Shown here: in pieces, positions 52,977-62,088 of the stretch | Numbering within the stretch: position 1 is the first letter of the stretch | Layout: the number at the start of each line of letters is the position of its first letter | Assembly (NCBI GenBank): GCA_002423425.1 | Contig: DIWC01000063.1 | Location: 58,030 to 122,029 of the forward strand | Direction of reading: 5' to 3' | Origin: Peptococcaceae bacterium UBA6116 | GTDB taxonomy: Bacteria; Bacillota; Desulfitobacteriia; Desulfitobacteriales; Syntrophobotulaceae | Length of the DNA stretch: 64,000 nucleotides | The notes under the pieces: model-generated | Seen by the model: the letters and a program-made list of their open reading frames with translations, nothing else | Database searches by the model: none | What the model was told of the DNA's origin: nothing | Program-made: the position numbers and the translations under genes

Positions 52977-54371
52977 CTACCATTCAATCAGTTCATTCAA
53001 GAGCTTACTAAGTTTCATAGCTCCATGATCATTCAGGTGCGAAGGGTTAAAAAAATCAGAGTCTTGAAATAAGGATGAATCAAACAAATCGAGGAACTGA
53101 AATTGATAATCAATTTTTAAATCAGAGATAATGCCCAAAAATTCTTCCTTAACTTTCTGAGGTAAGTTCTCACTATAAATTTTGGCTGTAGGGCAAATCA
53201 GCAAAATAGGTTTTATTTCAAACTTGACAGCTAAATCTAACATCTGTTTTAAGATTTGCTGATTCTCTTTTACCGTGAGGGGATAATATTTAGTCAGTTC
53301 TTTCCGGGCTGAGAGTTTGACTTCAAATTTCTGTTCGCCGGACAATAATCTGCTGTCCAATTCATACTTTCTGATCTCAGCAACTTTGTTCAGAAGGGGT
53401 TCTTTTGTTAATTCAAAGTATTTCCGGAGATAATCATCCTCCAGGATCTCTGTCCCGATTTCAAGATGGGTATGATAAAAACTTTTCATTACCTCAGCCT
53501 TAGGATAGTGATGAAATTCTCCAAATATCGGATAGTAGTAATTGGTTCTTTCCCGGGGGGAACTTAAGCTCATATCATAATGGAAACTATAATACGCTAA
53601 GCCGATGATCACATACTTCAGATACCTTGCTTGCTCCTCCTGATGTAAAACATATTGAAAAACCTGGTAATCGTAAAACAAATCCTGACCAGGCCCAGCA
53701 AAATTAAAAAAGTCCTTATCTAAATGTTTTTCCGAAATTCCCTTTTCCAGATAAGATAACCCTGTAATCAATCCTTCAAAATTCTTGTTACTATCCAGAT
53801 ATTTGTAATAATACTGATAGAACTCCCATCCGATATTATAATTAGCATGTGCTGCAAAATTAAAAATTTTGCTCCGGTCCATAAGCGAAACGTGTTCTGG
53901 CTCCAGTTGTTCCAACAAAATCAAATAGTCGCATTGCAGAGGGTCGAAAGCGGAGAGTGAATTGAAGCTGGTAACCTCCGCCAAACCATAATTAATCAAT
54001 TCCAAGAAGACCTGATCCTGACCATACAAAACCAATTTATACATATTATGATTTTGCATGTGACGTTTCATTGCCGAAAAAGCCTCGATAATACAGGCGA
54101 TATTGTGTTGAAAACTCTCTATGTCCTTATGATCGATGCTTTCCGGAATTAAAATTAATAAATCATAAAATTTAGTTTTATAAACATCATCCAAATTTAT
54201 GTTGTTGGTTTGTTCAAGATCCAAAATGGTCGAAAATGCCTGGATAATGTTATCCATCATCGCCATTGCATTATGATCAGGCTCTCCATTTCTTGACTTC
54301 TGTTCAAGATAGGCAAGCGCCTCTTCCATAGATTGAAAAAGGGCAAACAACAACTTCCTGTAGAATTTCAC
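52977..54371 (-). CDS. SGNH-hydrolase-like protein (possible flagellar glycan modification)
   Basis: A 464-residue protein without signal peptide or membrane segment that I cannot name with confidence. The first 230 residues are helical with aromatic- and Asn-rich repeats. The C-terminal 100 residues resemble the end of SGNH/DltD-like esterases: a strand PILLICPTAKIY near 385, and the D-x-x-H-like block SDFFNPSHLNDHGAMKL (about 436-452) with His445 or His449 as the likely catalytic base. The matching Ser block (GDS-type) was not clearly seen. It precedes the glycosyltransferase by 21 bp and follows csrA, so it may acylate or trim a flagellin glycan. Inference from context. Confidence 0.6.
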   Translation of the reverse strand: MKFYRKLLFALFQSMEEALAYLEQKSRNGEPDHNAMAMMDNIIQAFSTILDLEQTNNINLDDVYKTKFYDLLILIPESIDHKDIESFQHNIACIIEAFSAMKRHMQNHNMYKLVLYGQDQVFLELINYGLAEVTSFNSLSAFDPLQCDYLILLEQLEPEHVSLMDRSKIFNFAAHANYNIGWEFYQYYYKYLDSNKNFEGLITGLSYLEKGISEKHLDKDFFNFAGPGQDLFYDYQVFQYVLHQEEQARYLKYVIIGLAYYSFHYDMSLSSPRERTNYYYPIFGEFHHYPKAEVMKSFYHTHLEIGTEILEDDYLRKYFELTKEPLLNKVAEIRKYELDSRLLSGEQKFEVKLSARKELTKYYPLTVKENQQILKQMLDLAVKFEIKPILLICPTAKIYSENLPQKVKEEFLGIISDLKIDYQFQFLDLFDSSLFQDSDFFNPSHLNDHGAMKLSKLLNELIEW

Positions 54372-54402
54372 TTGTAATATTCCCCACCCTACCCGTGTCT
54401 GT

Positions 54403-54645
54403 CTACTCGGTCATTTTGGAACGAAGCACATTAATGGCTGATTCATTGAGTTTATTCTTGCCGTTTTCAGCAGCAGCCTGATTCTGCCGGCTGATTTCTT
54501 GATAAACCTCACTGCGGAGTATTTTGACTTCCTTAGGAGCTTCAATTCCGATGCGCACAACATCACCGGCTATGGAGACAACGGTTATTTCAATATCTTC
54601 ACTGATTTTAATCTTTTCATTGATTTTCCTCGAAAGAACAAGCAT
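54403..54645 (-). CDS. csrA: Translational regulator CsrA
   Basis: RNA-binding dimer that blocks ribosome access to flagellin mRNA and is antagonised by FliW. 80 residues; the core is MLVLSRKINEKIKISEDIEITVVSIAGDVVRIGIEAPKEVKILRSEVYQEI, with the RNA-contact residues L4, R6 and I42-L43-R44 in place. The C-terminal tail is longer than in E. coli, as in Bacillus. It overlaps the fliW stop by one base. Confidence 0.97.
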   Translation of the reverse strand: MLVLSRKINEKIKISEDIEITVVSIAGDVVRIGIEAPKEVKILRSEVYQEISRQNQAAAENGKNKLNESAINVLRSKMTE

Positions 54646-55076
54646 TAACCTTTCACCCTTTCTTCACGGGTTTTTTGGTCTTGCTGGGAAAACAGTAATT
54701 CCTTAGAATTATATTTTTCCTCATTCAATATTAACTGATAGCCGACTTGCTTTTCTAAATTGATAACTAGGGGGGCTTTTAAATTAATTGTCGTTTTCAT
54801 TACATCGTCGGCCATGCATAAGATACTCCAAACCTCAAGTTTTGTATCTTCCTGAATTTCAAGCACTCTCCGGCTGTCAGAATCAAACTCAATTTCATCC
54901 AAGTAGGTTGGGAAATAGCTCTCCGGACGCGTTAAAACAAATCCGATATACTCGTTTTCTCTGAAAATAAGTTGCGCCAACGGAGCATCTTCTTCCGGAA
55001 TAAAATTCCAATCCTGATATGCTTCGAATCCCGGAATCCCTAAAGAAAATTTGATCTTAACAAGTTTTTGTTTCAT
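54645..55076 (-). CDS. fliW: Flagellar assembly factor FliW
   Basis: Antagonist of CsrA that is itself sequestered by flagellin. 143 residues with the FliW pattern KIKFSLGIPGFEAYQDWNFIPEEDAPLAQLIFRENEYIGFVLTRPESYFPTY (about 7-58) and a following ETKLEVWSILCMADDVMKTTINLKAPLVIN. Immediately upstream of csrA, the classical pair. Confidence 0.96.
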   Translation of the reverse strand: MKQKLVKIKFSLGIPGFEAYQDWNFIPEEDAPLAQLIFRENEYIGFVLTRPESYFPTYLDEIEFDSDSRRVLEIQEDTKLEVWSILCMADDVMKTTINLKAPLVINLEKQVGYQLILNEEKYNSKELLFSQQDQKTREERVKG

Positions 55077-55100
55077 ACTAAGACTCCTTCTTTAATCTCT

Positions 55101-55658
55101 TTATGACTGAAGATCGAGACTTAAACCAACCGCCTTAAATTCAATATAAGGTTCTTTTTCCAGATAAACATTTACTTTCCCATTTTTAAATTCGCTCCGA
55201 ATATCTGCAGGTGAGAAACTGGTACTGACACCGCCGACATCAACTTTCCACTCCAAATCACGCGTTGAAAAATGGATTCTAATTGGTTCAAGTCCTACCA
55301 ATTGCAGATCGCGTTCCTTTGGGTTCGTCGCCTGTTCAGCGATTTGAGCAATACTGATTTTTTTGCTCAAATCCCTCATTTCCTCTCCTTCTTTAGTACG
55401 CCGGGCAACACCTTGTTCCCAAGTCCGTTTGGCATCCTGACTAAAAAACACCGCCTGGGCATTAATACCCCGATAGCCCAATGATTCCCGAAAGGCCGTA
55501 TAATCGATTTCCAAAGATGATGCTGCCGGTGTTAATTCTATCCGGGCAGGATATTGTTTAACCTCAAAATCAGCCTGTTTGATCTTGAGGTTAAACTCAT
55601 ATGGAATGTTTTCGATTCCAATTCGTCCAAATTGTTGATATACCTGTAAATTAATCAT
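55101..55658 (-). CDS. DUF6470 (YviE-like) flagellar cluster protein
   Basis: 185 residues, soluble, of unknown function. The pattern MINLQVYQQFGRIGIENIPYEFNLKIKQADFEVKQYPARIELTPA and the C-terminal VSTSFSPADIRSEFKNGKVNVYLEKEPYIEFKAVG matches the family found between flgL and fliW in Bacillus (YviE). Position here is the same. No catalytic motif is seen. Confidence 0.85.
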   Translation of the reverse strand: MINLQVYQQFGRIGIENIPYEFNLKIKQADFEVKQYPARIELTPAASSLEIDYTAFRESLGYRGINAQAVFFSQDAKRTWEQGVARRTKEGEEMRDLSKKISIAQIAEQATNPKERDLQLVGLEPIRIHFSTRDLEWKVDVGGVSTSFSPADIRSEFKNGKVNVYLEKEPYIEFKAVGLSLDLQS

Positions 55659-55673
55659 AAAGGTTACCCCAGG

Positions 55674-56597
55674 TTATCTCATGAAATCAATGAGCGATGG
55701 CTGAATAATCTTAGCACCTACGGAAAGAGCCGATTGATAGACATTCTGTTGATTGGTAAAATCCGTGATCGTTTTTGCCATATCGGCATCTTCAATACCG
55801 GATAGGTTTGACGTGAGATTGTATGTCATGGAGCTTAACTGGGATTGGATGGACTCCACACGATTGATTCGTGCTCCAAGGTCGGCGCGTAGTGCTGTAA
55901 CACTGTTAATATTCTGGTCAAGGCCGTCCAAAGTAGCATTTATTGTGGCTGAATTACCGCTTAGTAATTGATTATAGAGTTCATCCAGGATACCCGTAGT
56001 AGCAGGAAGTGCAGATGGAGGGGAAGAATTAGAAAGCAGGCTATAAGCAGACCCTGAGTTAATAAATAGATCCGCCCCATTAACCATAACGTCAAGCTGT
56101 ATATTGTTGCCAACGTCAAAAGCAATCGGCTTCTGATTACCAACCCAAGCACCACTTGCCGGCATAGGTTCCGTATCCGTATTGGTACCGGCAAATATAT
56201 ACTTATTGCCAACTTTTGTATTGGCTAAGGTTTTAACCTGATTAATGATTTGCTTTACTTCTTCGGCTATTGTATTTCTCTCGTTCGTTGAATTCGTCCC
56301 GTTGCTTCCTTGAATTGCTAATTCCCGTGTTCTTTGAAGAAGTGAGGTTAAATCACCTAACACAGAATCAGTCGTGTTCATATAAGATAACGCCTCAGTA
56401 ACATTATTCTGCCACTGGTTTACCATCGTAATGCTGCTTTTGATGCGCAGCGCATTCTCAATTCCTACCGGGTCATCGGAAGGTTTGGAAATACGATGCC
56501 CGGATGACATTTGATTTTGCAACTCAACCATTCGTGACTGCGATGATTCAAGATTAAGCAATAAATTTCGCGACAGCATATTATTAGAAATTCGCAT
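55674..56597 (-). CDS. flgL: Flagellar hook-filament junction protein FlgL (HAP3)
   Basis: Joins hook and filament, 307 residues from ATG 56597 (MRISNNMLSRNLLLNLESSQSRMVELQNQMSSGHRI), which has GGGGTG six bases upstream; an in-frame GTG at 56606 is less likely. Flagellin-like N-terminal (SGHRISKPSDDPVGIENALRIKSSI) and C-terminal helices (VESIQSQLSSMTYNLTSNLSGIEDADMAKTITDFTNQQNVYQSALSVGAKIIQPSLIDF). Follows flgK by 72 bp. Confidence 0.96.
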   Translation of the reverse strand: MRISNNMLSRNLLLNLESSQSRMVELQNQMSSGHRISKPSDDPVGIENALRIKSSITMVNQWQNNVTEALSYMNTTDSVLGDLTSLLQRTRELAIQGSNGTNSTNERNTIAEEVKQIINQVKTLANTKVGNKYIFAGTNTDTEPMPASGAWVGNQKPIAFDVGNNIQLDVMVNGADLFINSGSAYSLLSNSSPPSALPATTGILDELYNQLLSGNSATINATLDGLDQNINSVTALRADLGARINRVESIQSQLSSMTYNLTSNLSGIEDADMAKTITDFTNQQNVYQSALSVGAKIIQPSLIDFMR

Positions 56598-56669
56598 TTT
56601 TTTCACCCCGGTAAGAATTCAGATTATCTATGAGCTCATTGTTCGAATATTTTTTGGATCAGGCTAACG

Positions 56670-58127
56670 TTATCTTGTAATACCCATACCATTCACAATC
56701 TTATCCAGCATATCGTCCATCATCGTTACCATACGGGCTGCAGCGGAGTAATTCTTTTGGAATTTAATTAAATTGGTCATTTCTTCATCCAAGGACACTC
56801 CCGAAACGGATTCCTTTTGGTTGGCCAACTGGGTTACCAATATATCCTCGCCCTGCGTCATACGCTCGGCCCTTTGGACATCCACGCCTAATTTGGCAAT
56901 CGCCGCACCATAGTAATCCCCAAATGAACTTCCATAATTGGTTTTCATGGTTGCTGAATCTAGCGGGGAGGCAAAACCGGCTAAGGCTGTCCACCCGCTG
57001 GCCAAGGATGAAATGGCTGATCCGATACTTCCGTCACCCGATTCTCCGACGGCTCCTGTTTGAATGATGTTCTCGCTGATAGTAGAATCCATCGAAATGT
57101 TAGCAGCGGTAAGACCAGTTGTATCGAAAAAATTCTGGGTTATATACGTAGTATGTAAAGCATTTACAGCAGTAACAATCCCTTGAGCTAAACTATCAAA
57201 TTTACTAAGCAAATTCGGTAAATAAGTATCACGCATCTCAATATCGGCAGTAAGCGTACCCATATTGGTTCCGGGATCAAAGGGACTTGTTACTCCGGCG
57301 CTGTCAATCAATTGGAGTGGGTTTGTAGCAGATCCGTCCCCTTGTAAGTGGCTGGCTTGAGAGTCGTCAACCAGGGTTTGGCTTAACCCTTCATTCCCTA
57401 TTTCTACTTTAAAAATACCAACTTTGCGATCTGTAAAATTCGAATCCAAAGTTTCTGTCACTCTGACACTGACAATCTTAGATAACTCATCCACAAGCTG
57501 ATCTCGGGCATCATAAAAATCATTGGGAATATCGCCCGCAACTTCGGCACTTTTGATCTGGTCGTTGAGATCTTTGATGCGGCTCGCATAATCGTTGATT
57601 TGGGTAACTTGTACGTTTACATTGGATTCCTGGTCATTCCCCATATCGGTAATTTGCTGGGATATCCGGTGAAAACTGTCGGTAAGTGTCTGAGCTCGCT
57701 CCAAGACAACGGATTTTGCTCCGAGATTTTCCGGATTCTTGGAAAGATCACTCCAGGCAACCCAGAACTTATCCAAATCGTCATGAAGGCTGTTATCGGC
57801 AGGTTCATTCATTAACCCTTCTACTTTTTGTAAGCTGTTTTGTGTTTCAGTCCAATACTGTTGTTTGGAAGTTTCCCAGCGAAACTGACGATCGACATAG
57901 GCATTCCTAGCACGGGTAATGCTGTCTAACGTTACCCCTGATCCCACACTTAAGTTGCGGCCCCTGGCCAAAATTGTGTTTGGAATGGTCGTGGCGAGAT
58001 TGGCAATCTGTCTGGAATAGCCTTGCGTACCGGCATTTGAAATATTGTGACCGGTAATATCAAGAGCAAGCTGCTGAGCAGCCAATGTACGTTGCCCTAA
58101 CTCAAGGCCAGAAAAAGTAGATCTCAC
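56670..58127 (-). CDS. flgK: Flagellar hook-associated protein FlgK (HAP1)
   Basis: Hook-filament junction protein, 485 residues. The start is GTG at 58127 (VRSTFSGLELGQRTL), five bases after GGGGGG; the longer frame to 58166 adds an unrelated leader. N-terminal LALDITGHNISNAGTQGYSRQIANL is the rod/hook helix; C-terminal ESVSGVSLDEEMTNLIKFQKNYSAAARMVTMMDDMLDKIVNGMGI. Confidence 0.96.
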   Translation of the reverse strand: MRSTFSGLELGQRTLAAQQLALDITGHNISNAGTQGYSRQIANLATTIPNTILARGRNLSVGSGVTLDSITRARNAYVDRQFRWETSKQQYWTETQNSLQKVEGLMNEPADNSLHDDLDKFWVAWSDLSKNPENLGAKSVVLERAQTLTDSFHRISQQITDMGNDQESNVNVQVTQINDYASRIKDLNDQIKSAEVAGDIPNDFYDARDQLVDELSKIVSVRVTETLDSNFTDRKVGIFKVEIGNEGLSQTLVDDSQASHLQGDGSATNPLQLIDSAGVTSPFDPGTNMGTLTADIEMRDTYLPNLLSKFDSLAQGIVTAVNALHTTYITQNFFDTTGLTAANISMDSTISENIIQTGAVGESGDGSIGSAISSLASGWTALAGFASPLDSATMKTNYGSSFGDYYGAAIAKLGVDVQRAERMTQGEDILVTQLANQKESVSGVSLDEEMTNLIKFQKNYSAAARMVTMMDDMLDKIVNGMGITR

Positions 58128-58194
58128 TAGTTCCCCCCCTTTCGGTCCCTCTGTATTATCCAACAATATCTATAGCACTTGCAGTTAACAAATT

Positions 58195-58680
58195 TCAAAC
58201 GTTCTTATTTATAAAAAAGACATTGCTATTCGTCTTATTATTTTCTTTAACGGTAGTCTTGGCATATGTAGTCTTCGGGACGGAAGTAAGAGAACTAATG
58301 GTTATGTTAACAAGGTTTATGGCATTTTCGAGAAGTTTGGTATTCGTTTGATGCAAATTATTAAGCTCAGCAATGATATCTTCAAGTTCCTGCTTGACGG
58401 AATCAAAAATGGGGAAATTGATGGCAAGATCGGCCATCGTAATTTCCTCTATTTGTTTGCCAATTTTTTTAGCAAAAAATTCTGCCCAGTAAAGTCTTCC
58501 CTCTTCCAAACGACCGACTTCGAGCAGAATCTTTTCCTCCTGAACAGTAATAATTTCTATTTCTTGAATCTTGTTATTGACCAGCGCTTGCTGCTTTTCT
58601 TTTTCCAGCTGGATAAGTTTTCTGTAGCTGTGAATCTGACTTTTAAGATTGTTTTCAAGACTTATTAGAATTTCAGCCAT
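58195..58680 (-). CDS. flgN: Flagellar chaperone FlgN
   Basis: Cytosolic chaperone for FlgK and FlgL, 161 residues, helical, with LEKEKQQALVNNKIQEIEIITVQEEKILLEVGRLEEGR (about 24-61) as the family core. Between flgM and flgK. Confidence 0.9.
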   Translation of the reverse strand: MAEILISLENNLKSQIHSYRKLIQLEKEKQQALVNNKIQEIEIITVQEEKILLEVGRLEEGRLYWAEFFAKKIGKQIEEITMADLAINFPIFDSVKQELEDIIAELNNLHQTNTKLLENAINLVNITISSLTSVPKTTYAKTTVKENNKTNSNVFFINKNV

Positions 58681-58965
58681 TTATTTCTCTCCCATTTTTC
58701 CTAAAGGAAGCATGCTGGTGGCTAACGAATCAGCATCAAGCTTAAATTCCCCGTTAGAAATCTGTTCGGCAATAATTTTAACTTTGCCCTCTCTTATATC
58801 CGGCAATTCCTTTAGTTTTTGTAAAAGCTTTTGGAAAACTTGGGCATTCTCCGATACTGCTAATTTATCCTGTTTCGAGCCGCCATCATTTTTATTAACT
58901 TGAGAGACCTTAGTAGTGGCTTGTACACTACCTATAGGAGAAATGGAAGTTCCTTCAATTTTCAC
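58681..58965 (-). CDS. flgM: Anti-sigma-28 factor FlgM
   Basis: Inhibitor of FliA, exported through the finished hook. 94 residues from a GTG at 58965 (VKIEGTSISPI) with GGTGAT upstream; an earlier TTG at 58977 is possible. The C-terminal sigma-binding half: KLAVSENAQVFQKLLQKLKELPDIREGKVKIIAEQISNGEFKLDADSLATSML. First gene of the minus-strand motility block. Confidence 0.93.
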   Translation of the reverse strand: MKIEGTSISPIGSVQATTKVSQVNKNDGGSKQDKLAVSENAQVFQKLLQKLKELPDIREGKVKIIAEQISNGEFKLDADSLATSMLPLGKMGEK

Positions 58966-58977
58966 AACTATCACCAA

Positions 58978-59380
58978 CCCGGATTATTCATTTTTGTTTG
59001 TTATACTTAGAATAGCATACGTTCTTTTTATCGAAAAGCAAAATGATTATCTGAATAGTCATTAAGGGCGATTAAGTCCTTAATATTATCCCTTGCTTAA
59101 TATTGCTTTGAAAATCTCATAATTTTGTCTAACCTTGTATCTAAAATTTTTTAATTAACTTAATTATGTCTCCCTTTTCTTGTTCGATTCCTGTATAATA
59201 ATATCAATATATTTCCTAAAAGCGAAAATTCTAGGGAAATATTTATTTTTTTCTTAAGAAATTACGAATATTTTACGTTATTATCTATGATAGTTATCCT
59301 ATGGTTTTCCGTTAGAAATAAATATAATCATTATTCTAACATTTTGGACACTTAGCGGCAAATAGGAGGAGAATATTTGT
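58978..59380. other. Divergent flgM / motA regulatory region
   Basis: This 403-bp AT-rich gap holds no gene. Toward flgM: TTGCTT and TATGCT with 16 bp between (about 59005-59035), a fair primary-sigma promoter. An inverted repeat ATTAAGG/CCTTAAT lies at 59061-59084. Toward motA: a TATAAT hexamer at 59194-59199 and a weak sigma-28-like TAAG-N15-TACGTTAT at 59255-59281. None is decisive. Confidence 0.4.
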
Positions 59381-60163
59381 ATGGATATTACGACAATCCT
59401 GGGTCTCATCTTAGGTTTTGCAGGAATTTTAGTAGGTTTCGTGATTGAAGGTGGTGCCCTGGGTTCTTTATTGGCCTTAGCCCCTGTCCTGATTGTTATT
59501 TTAGGTACATTGGGAGCAACAGTTGTCGGTATCCCTTTAAATGAACTAAAGAAATTTCCCCAATGGGTAAAAATTGCTTTTGTTAATCAATCCTTCGGAG
59601 TGGAGAAAGCTTATTCTACATTGGTTCATTTTTCAGAAAAAGCTCGCCAGGAAGGGCTTCTCAGCTTGGAACAGGAGTTGGAAACTATTGACGACAAATT
59701 TACCAAGCAAGGAATACAACTGGTTATTGACGGCACTGATCCGGAAATCACCAAAAGTATCTTAGAATCAAATATATCGGTTTTGGAAAATAGACACAAG
59801 GTTGGCATTGGCTTTTTTGAAGCGGCCGGAGGCTACAGCCCGACGCTCGGTATCATCGGAACGGTTATGGGGTTGATTCATGTTCTTGGTAATCTAACCA
59901 ACCCCGACAGCCTGTCAGCTTCGATTGCAGGAGCTTTTATTGCCACCCTCTATGGAGTTTGTCTTGCTAATTTGTTTTATCTTCCTATTGCTACCAAACT
60001 TAAAATCAAAAACCAGATGGAAGTGCAAACGATGGAAATGATCCTTGATGGGATTCTATCGATCCAATCTGGTGAAAATCCGGCAATTCTTAAAGAAAAA
60101 CTTAAGACTCATATAGGATTTATGCCCGAGGATAACCCGGAAGAAAATACACAAGAGCGGTGA
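59381..60163 (+). CDS. motA: Flagellar motor stator protein MotA
   Basis: Ion-channel stator subunit, 260 residues, four membrane segments (about 4-25, 28-50, 150-170, 180-205) and a cytosolic loop of about 100 residues for FliG contact. Conserved: GGALGSLLALAPVLIVILGTLGATVVG, FEAAGGYSPTLGIIGTVMGLIHVLGNL (pore prolines) and ASIAGAFIATLYGVCLANLFYLPIATKLK. AGGAGGAG precedes the ATG. Coupled to motB 6 bp further. Confidence 0.96.
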   Translation: MDITTILGLILGFAGILVGFVIEGGALGSLLALAPVLIVILGTLGATVVGIPLNELKKFPQWVKIAFVNQSFGVEKAYSTLVHFSEKARQEGLLSLEQELETIDDKFTKQGIQLVIDGTDPEITKSILESNISVLENRHKVGIGFFEAAGGYSPTLGIIGTVMGLIHVLGNLTNPDSLSASIAGAFIATLYGVCLANLFYLPIATKLKIKNQMEVQTMEMILDGILSIQSGENPAILKEKLKTHIGFMPEDNPEENTQER

Positions 60164-60169
60164 TAAGCA

Positions 60170-61006
60170 ATGTCAAGAAAACAAAAAAAAGAAGAGCATG
60201 CAGCCGGTCAAGAACGCTGGCTGGTAACCTATTCCGACCTTATAACTCTACTGATGATCTTTTTTATTGTCATGTATTCGATGAGTCAGGTTGATGCTAA
60301 TAAATTCAAAGCAGTAGCCCAATCCCTGAGTGTAACTTTTGGCGGCAGTACCCCGGCCAAGATGGATATAGCAGATTCTCCTTCCGGTCCTTCTATGATA
60401 GATAGCGGCAATGCCCAACAGAATTCTCTTATTACTGGAGCACAAGCTGAAACACCAAAAAAACAACAAACTAACTCTACCCAAACAGATGCCGGCCAAG
60501 CCGGTGCCAAAGACGTGGAGACTATGACCATTGAAGGAATTAAAGCTAATCTTGATCAATTTGCCAAGGAAAACAACATTCAAACTATGCTGGTCTCTTC
60601 TATCGAGGAACGGGGATTAGTCGTGAGTATTCAAGATACTTTGCTGTTTGACAGCGGCTCCGCAGAAATAACTCCCACAGCAAGAACAATATTAAAAAAA
60701 ATAAGTACAGTACTCTCGGCTTCTCCCAATTATATTAAAATAGAAGGGCATACCGATAATCTGCCTATCAACACGGCAAGGTTTCCTAGCAATTGGGAAC
60801 TTTCCGTCCTTCGGGCAACCAATGTTCTACAAATTTTAGTAAAAGAAGCCGGGGTTAACGCCGACAGATTATCCGCCACCGGTTACGGAGAATACCGCCC
60901 GATTGCAGATAACAGTACTTTTGAAGGAAGAAATGCCAATCGAAGAGTAGACTTGGTTATCCTGCGCACAAAATACGAAATGGTAGAGCCTGGAAGTAAC
61001 CCTTAA
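60170..61006 (+). CDS. motB: Flagellar motor stator protein MotB
   Basis: Stator subunit anchored to peptidoglycan, 278 residues. The channel aspartate is Asp23 in WLVTYSDLITLLMIFFIVMYSMS. A linker rich in Ser, Gln and Thr (about 70-120) precedes the OmpA domain (about 140-265) with IEGHTDNLPINTARFPSNWELSVLRATNVL and SATGYGEYRPIADN. Hydrophobic residues lining the plug region do not show clearly whether protons or sodium ions are used. It ends 13 bp from the convergent peptidase gene. Confidence 0.96.
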   Translation: MSRKQKKEEHAAGQERWLVTYSDLITLLMIFFIVMYSMSQVDANKFKAVAQSLSVTFGGSTPAKMDIADSPSGPSMIDSGNAQQNSLITGAQAETPKKQQTNSTQTDAGQAGAKDVETMTIEGIKANLDQFAKENNIQTMLVSSIEERGLVVSIQDTLLFDSGSAEITPTARTILKKISTVLSASPNYIKIEGHTDNLPINTARFPSNWELSVLRATNVLQILVKEAGVNADRLSATGYGEYRPIADNSTFEGRNANRRVDLVILRTKYEMVEPGSNP

Positions 61007-61018
61007 ACCACTTTTCAC

Positions 61019-62059
61019 TTAATTAGCCAGTTGTTTGATAAGGTCATAGACTAATTGACAAGCAAAATCGAGTTTATCGCTATTGATCAGCGAAAGATCG
61101 TCTTTAGGTGTATGGTTTTTATCCAACCATTCCTTGCTTAAAAGAGTAACTGCCGGAACCCCTGCCGCCGCAAACGATATTTCATCACTATGATGGCCTT
61201 CCCCGGAAACATTTTTTATATCAACTCCGTAATTGCCGGCTGCTTTTTGCATGGCCTTAACCAAAAAATTATCTTGATCAGCCCAAAGAGAAAAATCATC
61301 TTTTTGCCCATTGGCAACTGTATCGCAGTTAATCACGGCATGGATATTAGATAGAGGAATTGTCGGTTTTTTGACGAAATGTTCAGAGCCAAGAAATCCC
61401 ATCTCTTCTGCGCCCCAAAATGCCGCCACAATGTTAATCTCCGGTCTATATCCGCCTAAGGCATCAGCCACGAGCCTGCGCATTACTTCCAGTACACAAC
61501 CTACTCCTGAGGCATTATCGTTGGCACCCGGATACAGCTTGCCCATGTAAACCCCGAGATGATCATAATGAGCTGAAATAATAACGGTTTTTTCAGGGTT
61601 TTTGCCGACAATCCCAGCCAGCATGTTAGCAGCAGGATTCAGCAAATGATCAGTCTCATCAGGACGAAAAAGTGCCCTATTATTGATTATTTTCTCCGCC
61701 ATTGATGGAATAGAAAACATTTGCCAGTAATTTTTATTTTCCCCGAAAGCAAAAAGGTGAAGATCTTTCGCTTGTCCCTCCAGATAGACCAGAGCTAACG
61801 TCTCGCCGGCTGTTCCAGCCCTCCGTCCCTGGAGATGGGGATCGCTTAGCGCCTTAATATCCTCTAGGGCTTTCCTGTTAAGGATTTGGGGGGAAATAGC
61901 AATATCTCGCCAATAATCTTCAGGAATTTGAAGCAAAACTGGAGGCCTGCTCAGCCTAGCTTCGAGCTTTGTTGCCCAGACTCCGGGTGCCAATGTCCAG
62001 GGAACGAAGAAAGCTCCGAGGCCGACTATCATCTTGAGAAACGTTCGGCGTGATTTCAA
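61019..62059 (-). CDS. Tat-exported M28 family metallopeptidase
   Basis: Zinc aminopeptidase of family M28, 346 residues. The N-terminus MKSRRTFLKMIVGLGAFFVPWTLAPGVWA is a twin-arginine signal with cleavage after A-x-A-like residues near 28. Zinc ligands: H-Y-D-H in ISAHYDHLGVY, ANDNASG, the catalytic pair in WGAEEMGFLGSEHF, CDTV, and H in GEGHHSDEISF. Tat transport would suit folding with metal before export. It is inserted, reversed, between motB and yaaR-cheR. Substrate unknown. Confidence 0.92.
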   Translation of the reverse strand: MKSRRTFLKMIVGLGAFFVPWTLAPGVWATKLEARLSRPPVLLQIPEDYWRDIAISPQILNRKALEDIKALSDPHLQGRRAGTAGETLALVYLEGQAKDLHLFAFGENKNYWQMFSIPSMAEKIINNRALFRPDETDHLLNPAANMLAGIVGKNPEKTVIISAHYDHLGVYMGKLYPGANDNASGVGCVLEVMRRLVADALGGYRPEINIVAAFWGAEEMGFLGSEHFVKKPTIPLSNIHAVINCDTVANGQKDDFSLWADQDNFLVKAMQKAAGNYGVDIKNVSGEGHHSDEISFAAAGVPAVTLLSKEWLDKNHTPKDDLSLINSDKLDFACQLVYDLIKQLAN

Positions 62060-62088
62060 AATAAATTATCCTTTCCGGAGGAATTTCT

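Noticed and set aside
58348..58668. Plus-strand frame of 106 codons opposite flgN
   Set aside because: Antisense shadow of a helical Glu/Lys-rich gene; Phe/Leu-rich product without a ribosome binding site.
59181..59191. GTTCGATTCC resembling a tRNA T-loop
   Set aside because: The flanks cannot form a T stem and no acceptor or anticodon arm is found around it.
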